Source: Magnolia sinica
Lineage: Eukaryota; Streptophyta; Magnoliopsida; Magnoliales; Magnoliaceae
Reading direction: 5' to 3'
DNA: 64,000 nucleotides
Assembly: GCF_029962835.1 (NCBI RefSeq)
Contig: NC_080584.1
Span: forward strand, 80,628,862 to 80,692,861
Shown: in pieces, positions 1-9,531 of the stretch
How positions within the stretch are numbered: the stretch's first letter is position 1
Layout: the number at the start of each line of letters is the position of its first letter
Notes under the pieces: model-generated
The model's input: the letters and a program-made list of their open reading frames with translations, nothing else
Told to the model about the DNA's origin: nothing
Database searches by the model: none
Made by a program: the position numbers and the translations under genes

Positions 1-374
1 ACCAATGAACTTATTGTTTCATACTTCACATTCAATCCTTTCATCGACATGATTTGGATCTATATTCAAGTCCAAATGTTATCTCTAATACCACTTGTTG
101 GGAAAGTTGTGGAAGTAAACTTCGAATTCATATCAAATAGTCAAAAGATAAACGTAAGCAAACAATCACAAATATGGAGAACATATGAGTTTTTACGTGG
201 AACAACTCTCACGGGAAAAAAAAAAACTACAAAACAAAATGATAATGAATTACTATGAATAACAAGAATACAAGAGATGGATGCACTTACAATCTTGAAA
301 AAAAAAAAACCCTCATTCTTTCCACTTCAAACCGTAGAAACATTCAAGCCCCAATTAAAATCCCCTAATCCTAC

Positions 375-413
<39 letters not shown>

Positions 414-550
414 AATATCCAGAATAGAAAATTGATCATGCAATTACAAAAAATCACACATGTCATCGAAAAAAGCATCAATCAATCGATACCAATCAAG
501 CAATTGTCAATCGATCCAACCCCACATGTTTGATCAATCGAACATGCTCA
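1..550. other. AT-rich stretch, no gene; (TA)n microsatellite
   Basis: No coding frame looks real. A (TA)n microsatellite spans about 379-410. From about 430 the text is rich in tcaatcgat-type words, the same sequence flavour as the LTR-derived stretches at 7.6 and 49.7 kb, so this is probably old LTR sequence. Confidence 0.5.
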
Positions 551-1354
551 AAACTGTCCAGAGAGCTTATAATTCACTTTCAAATTATATCAATCGATGG
601 AACCAAAAGTTTTATCAATCGAGACTATCCAAAACTATCCAAGGACCAATCTGTATAATTTCAGTTTCACTTGGATAATTGACCAAAGTGGTTGATCGGT
701 CAAACCCCTATTTCATGTAGGGATTTAAGACATTTGGAAATAGTTGGGCGATATACTTTTGGTCATATGCCCCGTGAATCATGAACTGGGGCTAAAACAA
801 TTTTTCTAGCCATCCATCTCTTTTGTACACAGCCTCTTGCCAAATGATAGAAGGCTTGGATCTTGTGCACACTTGCCATATTGGCAAGTCACGCTCTTGT
901 GGGGATTAGAAAATTTTGTTTTATCCTGTAAAATAAAAAATAAAAAATATGATCGAAACTGTCCAGAGAGTTTATAATTCATTTTGAAATTATACCAATC
1001 AATGGAACCGAGAGTTTTATCAATCGAGACTATCCAAAACTATCCAAAGACCAATATATATAATTTCGGGTTCACTTGGCTAATTGACCAGAGTGGTTGA
1101 TTGATAAAACCCCTATTTCATGTAGAGATTTAAGACATTTGGAGGCAGTTGGGCTATATACTTTTGGTCATATGCCCCGTGAATCATGAATTGGGGCTAA
1201 AACACTTTTTCTAGCCATCCATCTCTTTTGTACACAGCGTCTTGCCAAATGATAGGAGGCTTGGATCTTGTGCACGCTTGCCATATTGGCAAGTCACGCT
1301 CTCGTGGGGATTAGAAAATTTTGTTTTATCCAGTAAAATAAAAAATAAAAAATT
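551..1354. repeat. Tandem duplication, two copies of ~400 bp (405-bp offset)
   Basis: Copy 1 (about 551-949) and copy 2 (about 956-1354) align along their whole length at a constant offset of 405 bp. Both begin near aaactgtccagagag and end in taaaataaaaaataaaaaat. Divergence is a few percent by eye. There is no coding content, and both copies share the tcaatcgag words of nearby LTR-like DNA. Confidence 0.85.
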
Positions 1355-2114
1355 ACGCCAATGAAACATACAAAGTGGAAGAATATCAAGTAAAAAATAA
1401 TCAAACGACTTATTACATCATAATGTATCGATATTTAAATACAACGTAAAGAAAGGAGTATAAAACAGGGGTAACCTATCTCGATCCCTACCATTGGTTA
1501 AGCCACAGTGCAAGAATCACACCAATCAAAAGATCCTGACCCTTTGAATATTAGGGCCAATTTATTAGAACTATATGTTGTTTAGAGTCAAAATCACAAG
1601 ATGTTTCAAGATGATGATTGGACCCTAACTGTCCATTTTTATGTTATTATCTTGAAGCTTAGGATCACCCGATTGGCATGATTTTTGCACCATGGTGGTT
1701 GTATGAATATGAATGAACATTTTATATCGACAATAGGAAGACCCCTTCCAATTAAAAGGTTTGGGGGCGTTGCTAACATCCGATGAACGTGTGGACATTA
1801 GCAAAGCCCATGTGTAAATTACTTGGGAAAACAAGCAGGACCAAGAGAATTAGAAGCCATTGAAGAGGTAACAAGTGGTGTGATATCAGTAGTAGGAGCG
1901 AGCTCAGGTGGTGCGGAAGCCAGAGCACTCGCTTACTGAAGGTCGGCCCAATTGGAAGAGAGAGTATGCATAAATGCAAAAGCGGAGAATCAAGGCTGGA
2001 AGTGGTAGGAGAAGCGCCATCTGGATTGAGATGGATTGAAGAAGAAGTCTGTGGAGGTGGAGTTGCAATCAAAGGAGAAGGCAGTGGTACCTTTGTCGAC
2101 AAGACTGGTTTCTA
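1355..2114. other. No supported gene; 3' flank of the NLR-like gene
   Basis: Short open frames exist on both strands but lack recognisable domains. The minus strand near 1900-2100 is still Pro/Ser-rich when read in one frame, so it may be eroded sequence from the repeat tail described upstream. I see no polyadenylation signal I would commit to. Confidence 0.4.
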
Positions 2115-2880
2115 GTGTAAGAGAATCAGCGGGGATGGTAACCTAATCGTGAGTTGGTGTAGAAGCAGGAGCAGTTACGGATGAGGACACTTGAGAAGCT
2201 TCTTGGGTGGTAGTAGGAGAGGCGGATGCAAGAGAAGTTTCTTAGGCAGTAGTAAGAGTGGCAGATGAAGGAGAAGCTTCTTGGGCGGTAGTAGGAGTGG
2301 CGGATGCAAGAGAAGCTTCTTGGATGGTAGTAGGAGCGGCAGATGCAGGAGAAGCTTCTTGGGCGGTATTAGGAGCGGCAGATGAAGGAGAAGCCTCTTG
2401 GGCGGTAGTAGGAGCGGCAGATGCAGGAGAAGCTTCTGGGGTGGTAGTAGGAGCGGGGGATGTAAGAGAAGCTTCTCGGGTGATGGTAGGAGTGGCAGGT
2501 GCAGGAGAGGCTTCTTGGGTATTAGTATGAGCGGGAGATGCAGGAGAATGTTCTTGGGTGGCAGTAGGAGAAGCAGAAGAAGGAGAGGATAGAGGAGTGA
2601 TTGCAGATGCTGGTGTAGGAGAAGGCTCCAAAGTCGACGCATGGTCAGTATGGGAAGCATCGGAGGCAATGGTAGTAGCAGCAGGAATGGTTGGAGTGCC
2701 TTCCGGAACAGTTGAAGGTTCTTTAGAAGCATCAGAAGCAAGCGTCAATGAAATAGCCTTTGGAACAGAAGACTCTTGAGCGGAAATTCCACCAGAAGAC
2801 GTCCCTGCTGCACGGCTATCGTTGGAAGCAGATATAGTGGTACGAGCTGGTGAGATGCTGGCGAAACCTCCAGCTTCTCA
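2115..2880 (-). other. Pro/Thr/Ser/Ala-rich tail frame downstream of the NLR-like ORF, interrupted
   Basis: On the minus strand, in the frame one base behind the NLR frame, translation stays open from about 2880 to a stop at 2242-2244. It resumes after that stop to another near 2115. The predicted peptide is low-complexity (P, T, S, A, E, Q) and built from 13-residue units resembling ASPASAAPTTAQE. The stop at 2242-2244 replaces the Gln codon seen at the same place in the other repeats. The tail could be a former C-terminal extension separated by a frameshift, an exon joined by a very small intron, or non-coding minisatellite DNA that happens to be open. Base composition and periodicity favour an ancestral coding function, but I cannot prove it. 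Confidence 0.45.
2193..2582. repeat. Minisatellite, ten copies of a 39-bp unit
   Basis: Ten imperfect copies start at about 2193, 2232, 2271, 2310, 2349, 2388, 2427, 2466, 2505 and 2544. On the plus strand each begins gagaagcttcttggg. The unit length is a multiple of three, so copy-number change would keep a reading frame. On the minus strand it encodes the 13-residue P/T/S/A/E-rich repeat. Confidence 0.9.
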
Positions 2881-4643
2881 TTTACCCACACCCCATCGCT
2901 ATCGCGCTTGTAACTCTCATCGCTCAAATTAATGTTGGGGCATTCGTACACCTCTAAATATTCGAGATGCGGGAACCGTTCCTGAATGTCGACGGTTTCC
3001 AGCTTCATCTCTTTTAAAAACTTCAAGCGTAGCATTTTTATCTTCCAGACCTTCTCCTCCTGCTTTTCTTCCGGGATGTGGAACGTCTCCAGCTTTCCTC
3101 CCCAGATGTAGAGCTTCTCCAAATTCGCCAAATGGAAGGCGTTGAGCCAGGGCGGCGGATCGGATTCAGGGAAGCATCGGAGGTCAAGCTTGACTACGTT
3201 TTTAGGAATACTGAAACTCGTAAACACAGGCACGCTCCATGCCATTGCGAAGGATCTTAGACCTTTTATTTTGTACAAATCATGCAAATCTACCCCATAT
3301 ACCTTCCCATGCCAGATGTTGATACTCAACTTCCTCAACTTCTTCAATCTCGCTAAATCTGCCACCTTACATGAATTACGGCTCTTGTGGCTGCCGAACA
3401 CGAACCCCTTGATCACCTCGAGCTCTGACAGGGAGCCAAGCTCCTTTGGCAAGTATCCAAGCACAGAACACTCTGAAACATCTAAGTGGGTCAGCTTCTT
3501 TAGCCACTTGATCTCGTCCGTTAACTTCTCCAGGTTATGGCACCCTTTGAGATCCAAGATCTCCAAATTCCGGAGCGCCCTCATCGAACTCGGCAGCTTC
3601 GTGATTACAGAGATACCTCGTAGGCTCAGATATCGTAAGTTCACCAAAGACCCGAGCATATCTAAGGTTTGAGTTTCTTCGATCTTGATGAAGTGGCTGG
3701 AGTCGTCTTTGATTTTGTGCTCTTCAACATTCAAATGATCGTGGGTGTCGCTCGCCCGCCAATTTCCCAGATGCAAAACAACTAGCCTTTTCAACTTCGG
3801 TAAGGAGTCAACGCCGAAATTCAATCTCAGAAACGTCACGTTGAGGTTGAAGAGCGTTAGCAAGTAGCGTTCCGACTCTCTCAGGAAGAACGCTTCGTCG
3901 AGCTGCCCGTCTTCATCTTTTGAAATTAAGCATGCATGGTGGGATTTGGAGGGAGATAAAGATGGAATACCTGATTCATCCAAGTTGAAGAACTCTTCCT
4001 TCCTCGACAGTGCGATGATCATCCAACGGATCCAAGGATGCATCTTGCACCGCAGGATGTTCCCCCGGCGCCGGTTATAGACGGGCTGGATGAACTCTTT
4101 CTCCACTAGCTCTTTGAAGCAATCTTCCCCGACTTCCTCAGCGGTCTTCCCCTCTTTCGCTGTCACGAACCCCTCTCCAATCCACCAATAGATCAAGACC
4201 TTCTTCACGATCTCAGCATCCATTGGGAAAATGGAGAAGCATAACAAGCACATTTTCAGTTGCTTGCGTAGGGCGTTGAATTCTTCCTCCTTACTCTTCA
4301 TGGACGCGTCTTCCAGAATCTTCTCCAGCTTCATGTCCATCTTATGACTTTTAAGCTCTAAACATTGGTACTCCCAATTCACCTTTCCCTTTCCCTTCGA
4401 AGCTGAACCCTGAGATTGGAGATCGGGTGGCGGCTTCTTGAGTTTGAAAATTTTCAGATAAGCCTCGACCTTCCCTTTTGTATCGTTCATTTCCTCAATC
4501 TTCTCCTTGTTCTCCTGATGTTCTTTTCGGGTTATAACATCAAGCTCATCCTTCACATATCCTTGGCACGTTGTGAACATCCCATCTATTTCTCGACGAA
4601 TATTCATCATTTCCCGTAGTTCTGCGGTCGTCATGACGTTCAT
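2745..4643 (-). CDS. NLR-like LRR protein lacking the nucleotide-binding core (RPP13-like protein 4 type)
   Basis: The protein is 632 residues from the first in-frame ATG at 4643. The frame is open a little further upstream but has no earlier ATG. Residues about 5-60 and 95-128 are charged and coiled-coil-like. Residues about 128-160 hold an RNBS-D-type block (CLLCFSIFP, then YWWIGEGFV) typical of the end of an NB-ARC domain. Residues 200-203 read KMHP where intact NLRs have MHD. Residues about 283-590 are leucine-rich repeats. There is no P-loop (GxGKT), kinase-2 or GLPL motif, and the coil passes straight to RNBS-D, so ATP-dependent switching is not expected. Known relatives with the WWIGEGF signature are annotated as disease resistance RPP13-like protein 4 or At5g45510-like, which act in or near cytoplasmic immune sensing; a role here is inferred. 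The last ~40 residues look like out-of-frame reading, because homology-like sequence stops near position 2875 and the neighbouring frame carries the repeat tail. It may be a truncated paralogue or a pseudogene. Confidence 0.75.
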   Translation of the reverse strand: MNVMTTAELREMMNIRREIDGMFTTCQGYVKDELDVITRKEHQENKEKIEEMNDTKGKVEAYLKIFKLKKPPPDLQSQGSASKGKGKVNWEYQCLELKSHKMDMKLEKILEDASMKSKEEEFNALRKQLKMCLLCFSIFPMDAEIVKKVLIYWWIGEGFVTAKEGKTAEEVGEDCFKELVEKEFIQPVYNRRRGNILRCKMHPWIRWMIIALSRKEEFFNLDESGIPSLSPSKSHHACLISKDEDGQLDEAFFLRESERYLLTLFNLNVTFLRLNFGVDSLPKLKRLVVLHLGNWRASDTHDHLNVEEHKIKDDSSHFIKIEETQTLDMLGSLVNLRYLSLRGISVITKLPSSMRALRNLEILDLKGCHNLEKLTDEIKWLKKLTHLDVSECSVLGYLPKELGSLSELEVIKGFVFGSHKSRNSCKVADLARLKKLRKLSINIWHGKVYGVDLHDLYKIKGLRSFAMAWSVPVFTSFSIPKNVVKLDLRCFPESDPPPWLNAFHLANLEKLYIWGGKLETFHIPEEKQEEKVWKIKMLRLKFLKEMKLETVDIQERFPHLEYLEVYECPNINLSDESYKRDSDGVWVNEKLEVSPASHQLVPLYLLPTIAVQQGRLLVEFPLKSLLFQRLFH

Positions 4644-4920
4644 TGACGCTGTCACCGTGATCGACAGCTGTGAGTGTCCAGAGAAAATGCATGTATTGGT
4701 GTTATACCATGCAATCGAAGAAGAAAGACGCCATGAAAAGTCTCAGTACATGTATGAATAGGAATTAAGAATGCTCAGTACCAGAGAAGAGAATTTTTCT
4801 TTTCCCTTTCTTTTTCTTTTTGTGCAGCAACGCTAAGCAAAGAATCACCAGAGATGAGTTATTCTATTTATCATATAAAGGGAGTATAAATAGGTAATTA
4901 TTATTTACTACATATTTACC
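4644..4920 (-). promoter_or_regulatory. Upstream region of the NLR-like gene
   Basis: This is the DNA between the first ATG and the flanking MITE. It is AT-rich, with TATA-like words around 4874-4893 (tataaa on the plus strand, ATTTATA on the minus strand) that could serve as a core promoter about 240 bp upstream of the ATG. The MITE starts immediately beyond, so any promoter further out would lie in transposon DNA. Weak evidence only. Confidence 0.3.
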
Positions 4921-5702
4921 GGAAGCGGATTGGCTGAGGTACCACACACCAGCTATACAGCTGGTGTATTGACGTGTATAGCTGGTGTATTGACGTCAAG
5001 AACCGTGGTTTTTTTTTTTTAATTACACAACACTGTCAATTCACGCTTCACTGTTAGCCACCCCACTGGGGTATGATACCAAGACCTCGCTGTTGAAACG
5101 AGCTAACTTTCACTCCGTCTTCCACTTGAGCTATGGAGCAGGGTGGAAGTTCCGTGGGTTAAATCATGAGGTATGTGTTATATCCAAACCGTCCATCCAT
5201 TTGGCAAGCTCGTCTTAATGCTTGAGTCGAAAAATAAGACAGATCTAAATATCAATTGGACCACACTGCAAAAACCAGTGGGGGATTGAATGTCTACCAT
5301 TGAAACCCTTTTGGGGTCACAGGAGTTTCGGATCAACATGAAATTTGTTTTTCCTCTTGATTCATGTATTTTTAACTTTATTAATAGATTGGATGGAAAC
5401 GTTGTGGTGGGCCCTACAAATTTTTTAACGGTGAAAATCATTATCCCCACTGCTATTTTTGGTGTGGTCCATTTGAACTCTCGATGTGATTCAATTTTAC
5501 TTTTTAATGCTCTAAAATGATCTCAAAAAATGAATGAACGGTATGGATGTAATAAATACAACATCGTGGGCTACGTAACTTTAATCTCATTTGAACCGTT
5601 CGTACAACTCGGAGCTTGAGGTGAGTCGGCGCTCGTCTTCTCACGACACGTATCTACACTAGCTATATAGCTGGTGTGTGGTACACCAGCCAATCCACTT
5701 CC
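4921..5702. mobile_element. Mutator-type foldback MITE, interrupted by a SINE
   Basis: The terminal inverted repeats are GGAAGCGGATTGGCTG on the left and, reverse-complemented, GGAAGTGGATTGGCTG on the right. Each is followed by a subterminal palindrome close to ACACCAGCTAT plus its complement. The interior carries the window's shared foldback core (ggaccacact, gtggtgtggtcc, aaaatgatct). No transposase is encoded, so it is non-autonomous. A 9-bp target duplication is not clear at the ends. A SINE sits at 5009-5146. The closest relatives in the window are at 34427 and 24105. Confidence 0.75.
5009..5146 (-). mobile_element. tRNA-derived SINE nested in the MITE
   Basis: Read on the minus strand it has a Pol III A box (TAGCTCAAGTGG), a B-box-like GGTATCATACC about 45 bp later, a short unique body and a terminal A-run, which appears as a T-run at 5009-5020. 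The flanks are imperfect 11-bp target duplications, aagaaccgtgg (4998-5008) and aagttccgtgg (5147-5157). Relatives occur at 26880, 31897 and 57937. Confidence 0.75.
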
Positions 5703-6300
5703 AGTTACATGATGGTGACGGGAAGTGTGTTTGAAAAGCCTTTGCATTTGATGGAATGAATGAATATTTTTTCAAAGGAACTTTGTGGGCCACTGTTATG
5801 TAATGAGGTATATTCAGAGCTCAAGTGGACCAGGCCAAGGAAATGGTGGGAATTGAACACTTACAGTTTAGCTTGTTTTTGGGGAACAAAAGTTTTGGAT
5901 CAAGTTGATATTTGTGTTCTCCCTTCGTCCATATCTATGTGATGTTATGAATTATTGGATGACAAGTATAGATCCCTGTGGGCCCTACACTCATCTTAAC
6001 TTTCAACTATGGGCATTAAATTCCCCTGTTTCTTGTGGTGTGGTCCACTTGAGTCTTGTATATGCCCCATTCTTTGGCTCATGCCCCCTGTTTCTTGTGG
6101 TGTGGTCCACTTGAGTCTTGTATATGCCCCATTCTTTGGCTCATGCCCTAAATTTAGCACGTACAACAAATGGGTGACATGCATAATGGTGGACCCCACA
6201 AGTTTTAAAAGCACAAATTTAGTTGGGTTTCAACGTTTTTACGCCACAAATTTCAAGACAAAATTAGGGTGTAAATCTTTCTTTTACAAACAGGTGTAAA
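5703..6300. mobile_element. Relic of the foldback Mutator-type MITE family
   Basis: Family-typical segments are recognisable (gtgggcc, ctcaagtggacca, ttttggatcaagttgatatt, ggtgtggtccacttgag) in the usual order, but the terminal repeats are missing or unrecognisable. No gene. Confidence 0.55.
6023..6146. repeat. 62-bp tandem duplication inside the MITE relic
   Basis: Two nearly identical 62-bp units (6023-6084 and 6085-6146) each carry the cctgtttcttgtggtgtggt segment of the foldback element. The near identity suggests a duplication younger than the element. Confidence 0.85.
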
Positions 6301-7560
6301 AAGTAATAATTAGCCATTTATGTTCCATTTAACATGTAAATTAAAAGACAAACAAATCCTAAGTGTACATAAATCCATCTATCAAACAATTGCTTCGAGG
6401 CATGTTTTAATGTAATATAAGTTCTCACCATACAATTATTCACATCATTGCACAATCTTTGTTATCCAATCAAATTCTCAAACACAACATAAAACAGCAT
6501 AATCAACCATCTCCACCCATTAGAAACTTTTATTAAAATATAATATCAATCATCTTTAATAAATCTTAACTATAAACCATAAATTATATATACCATATAA
6601 CATTAGTAACTAAAAGAATAGAAAAATTCTATCACATATTTTCATAATCATAATCATCCATCTAATGCAGTAATCTTATCTTTCGACAAGTACGGCCATT
6701 GATCTTGAGTTTCATCCACCAACTCGGCCTTGTTCTCCAGTACCTAATTTAATTGTTCTGCATCATCCGTCTCTGTACAGTTGTTAATCCACGTCGTTAG
6801 CTAGCAAGGCTAGTGAGTAAACCTAAAATGGTTCATACATATCACAATATAAGATTGCACAAACAACATAGATAGATATGTATGCAGGATGAATATGAAT
6901 GCAAAAATATCATGAGATGCGTGTCAAGTGGGATGATCGTCCACTTGCTTGGATTAGATATTTGTCAACCCGAAAACTATACCAGACAAACATTTACTTA
7001 GGTAGGCATGGGCAATTATCATCCACTCCATGAGGAGTAAGCTTCCACTATCGTGGGCATCTGACAACGAATCTATCAGGTGTAACCATCCAGGGAGATC
7101 GCACAAGAACCCAGGCACAAGGCGTGCATGCAATCATGATGGATGCATGTAATGCATGCTTAATGTTTATGCATTAATATGTATAGTCTATACATACATC
7201 TTTCTGAGAGAAACAATGAATTCCATAACACCAATGATTGGCATGTTTGCATCCTTAATATCAGAAAATTTTCAAAACATGAATCGTAAAGCAAGAATAG
7301 CACAATAAGTATAACATGACAACTATATCAATTCAAACAATCACAATCATCAAATCATCTATTTTAATCGTATAGATATGAGACACGTTGGGATTCTCTC
7401 ACTTATTCGTGTTAGGATTGAATCCTTCGAATAATTGGACGCTTTGGAATTTATACTTCGAATCTCTATTAATATGATTTAACATACTATAATTCAATCA
7501 CATTATCCCAAGAGGTGGGGTCCACCTTTTATCAAAGTAAGATGACCCAACATTAATCCT
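6301..7560 (-). mobile_element. Fragment of a long gypsy-type LTR, minus orientation
   Basis: There is no protein frame. Blocks around 6780-7180 (vacant-codon DNA with atgcatgca words, caagtgggatgatcgtccac) and 7380-7440 (ttgggattctctcactta) match equivalents in the solo LTR at 45163-47544 (caagtgggaaagtcatccac, ttaggatcactcactta), in the same orientation. The ends are not resolved. Confidence 0.5.
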
Positions 7561-7937
7561 TTAAATAAAATTTGGAAAACAGCAGGGACTGTCGATCAAT
7601 CGAGCCAACTCGACGGCCCTCGATCTATCTCCTGATCGATTGGTTATGGATCGATAAAATTCTGAATTTGCCCTCTCAAATCTCTAGATAAAATTGGTCA
7701 CCTTCAATCGATTGAAACTGATCAAATTAAATTCAATTTTGTTGTTGGACAGTTTTGATAATTTTCGATTGGTGTCCTTGATCAATCGAGACCACTTGAG
7801 GAAATCCTCGATCGATCGAACCTAACTTCGATCAATTAAAATTCAACAAAAAAATTTTGGTTGTTAGACAAAAATCAACATGTTCGATCGATTGAACATT
7901 GACTTCAATCAATCAACTGAAGTTAGATATGTTCTGT
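7561..7937. repeat. tcgatcgattgaa-rich LTR-derived stretch
   Basis: Dense with variations of tcgatcgattga, like 430-700 and 49640-49940. It probably continues the long LTR fragment to its left. No gene. Confidence 0.4.
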
Positions 7938-8880
7938 TATGTTAGTGCATTAATTTATGCACATTGTTTGTCAATTATGTAAGTCTGTGTGACATGTAGT
8001 CCTCTGAGCCCTTGAAAGCTGAAGACCTAAGACACAAAAGGACATGAGCGTCAAGGAGCAAAGAATAGATAAATGAGGTGTTTTGGTGACCCTAACCCTT
8101 GACCTAAAAATAACTGTATAACCTCTAGATGATCCTAACCATAATAGGTAAACCTTATTGATCATCCCTTAGACTTAGAAACTTAATTGGAACATGATAA
8201 GTAAGGCTAGAAGAGGTACGAAACTGATGTGAAATCGTATGCCCAAAATAGTAGTTTTCGTGTGGTTCTCGATCTCATTAAGTAATTATCAATCCTATCA
8301 AATGATTCTCAATTGTCTCGATAGATAAGGCTTAATTGAACGAAGGTGCCCAAAATGTCCAGCAACAAAATACATATTTTCTGGAATTTCTCGATTTCAT
8401 TGAACCAGCCGTTGATCTCATCGAATGGGATTTCGATCGATCGAAGGCATCGCTCAATCGATTGAACCTGTTGTTTTTTGCCTATTTTTAACTATTGGAA
8501 CTTGCTTCCTTTATATAGGGCATTCAAACATTTTGGCATTTAGAGGGATTTTTAGTATAAATAGAGGCTATGTGTTTTTCCACTCATACCACACATCCTA
8601 GAATTCCATCATAGGAGTTTCATGTCAATCTTCTTGTGTTCCATCATTCTAATTAGTATTTTATTCTCCTATTTGAAGATGTAGATAAACTCTCACATCT
8701 CTAGAGATTGACACTATGCTTATAAGTAAATCGTTGTCTAAACTCTGTAGAAGACCCTTCTAGGTGAATCACCTAGAATTACAACATTTTCATGAATTGT
8801 AGAAGATTCACCCATCCTCCCTTACCTTGATCACCTCATTTGCAATTTATATGCAAGGCAAATGACCATAGGAGCTGAAG
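7938..8880 (+). mobile_element. Putative solo LTR, copia-like
   Basis: It begins near tgttatgttagtgcattaat and reads like a plant LTR with a TATA box (TATAAATA, 8556-8563) followed by about 300 bp of pyrimidine-rich leader. I could not identify matching ends or a target duplication, so the limits are approximate and the copia assignment is tentative. Confidence 0.35.
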
Positions 8881-9094
8881 CATTGGCAATGCATCAGCAT
8901 CAATAATTAGGAGAACAATTAAAGAGCTACTTCAAGCATAAGAGAGCTTTGAAGAAGCAACTCAAGCACGACATATCAAAGGGGCTCAATTAGACAAGTA
9001 AGTGGCATATTAGGTTATTAGAGACTATTTGGACGTATCGTAATTTGAGACTATTTAGGCATATTGTAATTTATTTCGAACGAGCACAGAGATG

Positions 9095-9531
9095 AGTTTA
9101 TTTATATTGGTATATGAACATGATGTTATGTTACCATTAGAAGTGATTGTAGCATCATTACAGGTAGCATATCAAGGTAATTTGACTTCGGTCAAGTGCT
9201 AAGAAACTATGCTATAGGTTAAAGGCTTTGGATTCTATTATGACAAACAAGATCAGAGTCGTTTGAGTATACAACAAAAAGTGAGAAAGCTTTCGGTGAG
9301 GGCGATATGGTTTGGAAAGTAATATTAGTTATCTGGACTAAAGATATTGCATTCCGTACATGGTCACCTACATGGGATGGACCATGCACAGTAATAAAAG
9401 TTGTTCATGCAAGAGCTTATATTCTTCAACATATGGATAGAAAGATAGTCAAGAATTTGATTAATGGTCGATTTATAAAAGCGAACCATCTTAGCTTATG
9501 GAAAATATGGAAAGATCAGGCCAAAAGGTAA
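9095..9531 (+). pseudogene. Ty3/gypsy pol remnant: end of integrase
   Basis: A frame starting near 9099 reads LVYEHDVMLPLEV, the segment after the integrase core that in intact plant gypsy elements is close to TYG-EAVLP-E. It then meets stop codons, and the signal resumes one frame over from about 9280 as FGEGDMVWK, then WSPTWDGPC and INGRFIKANH. These correspond to the C-terminal DNA-binding part of gypsy integrase (GDLVWK, WSP-WEGP, INGK-LK). The frame changes and stops make it non-functional. No flanking LTRs, RT or gag were found, so this is an isolated fragment. Confidence 0.75.

Noticed and set aside
2258-2779. Plus-strand ORFs rich in GEASWAVVG-like repeats
   Set aside because: They are the opposite strand of the 39-bp minisatellite. 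The minus strand continues from a real gene and is the better candidate.
2800-2895. Intron explaining the frame change at the end of the NLR-like gene
   Set aside because: A GTAAAT donor exists near 2885 but usable acceptors lie only about 50-80 bp away without a pyrimidine tract. Kept as an alternative only.
2745-4643. Assignment as ZAR1 itself
   Set aside because: The database name RPP13-like protein 4 is shared, but the sequence lacks the nucleotide-binding core and its WWIGEGF wording suits the At5g45510-like group better.
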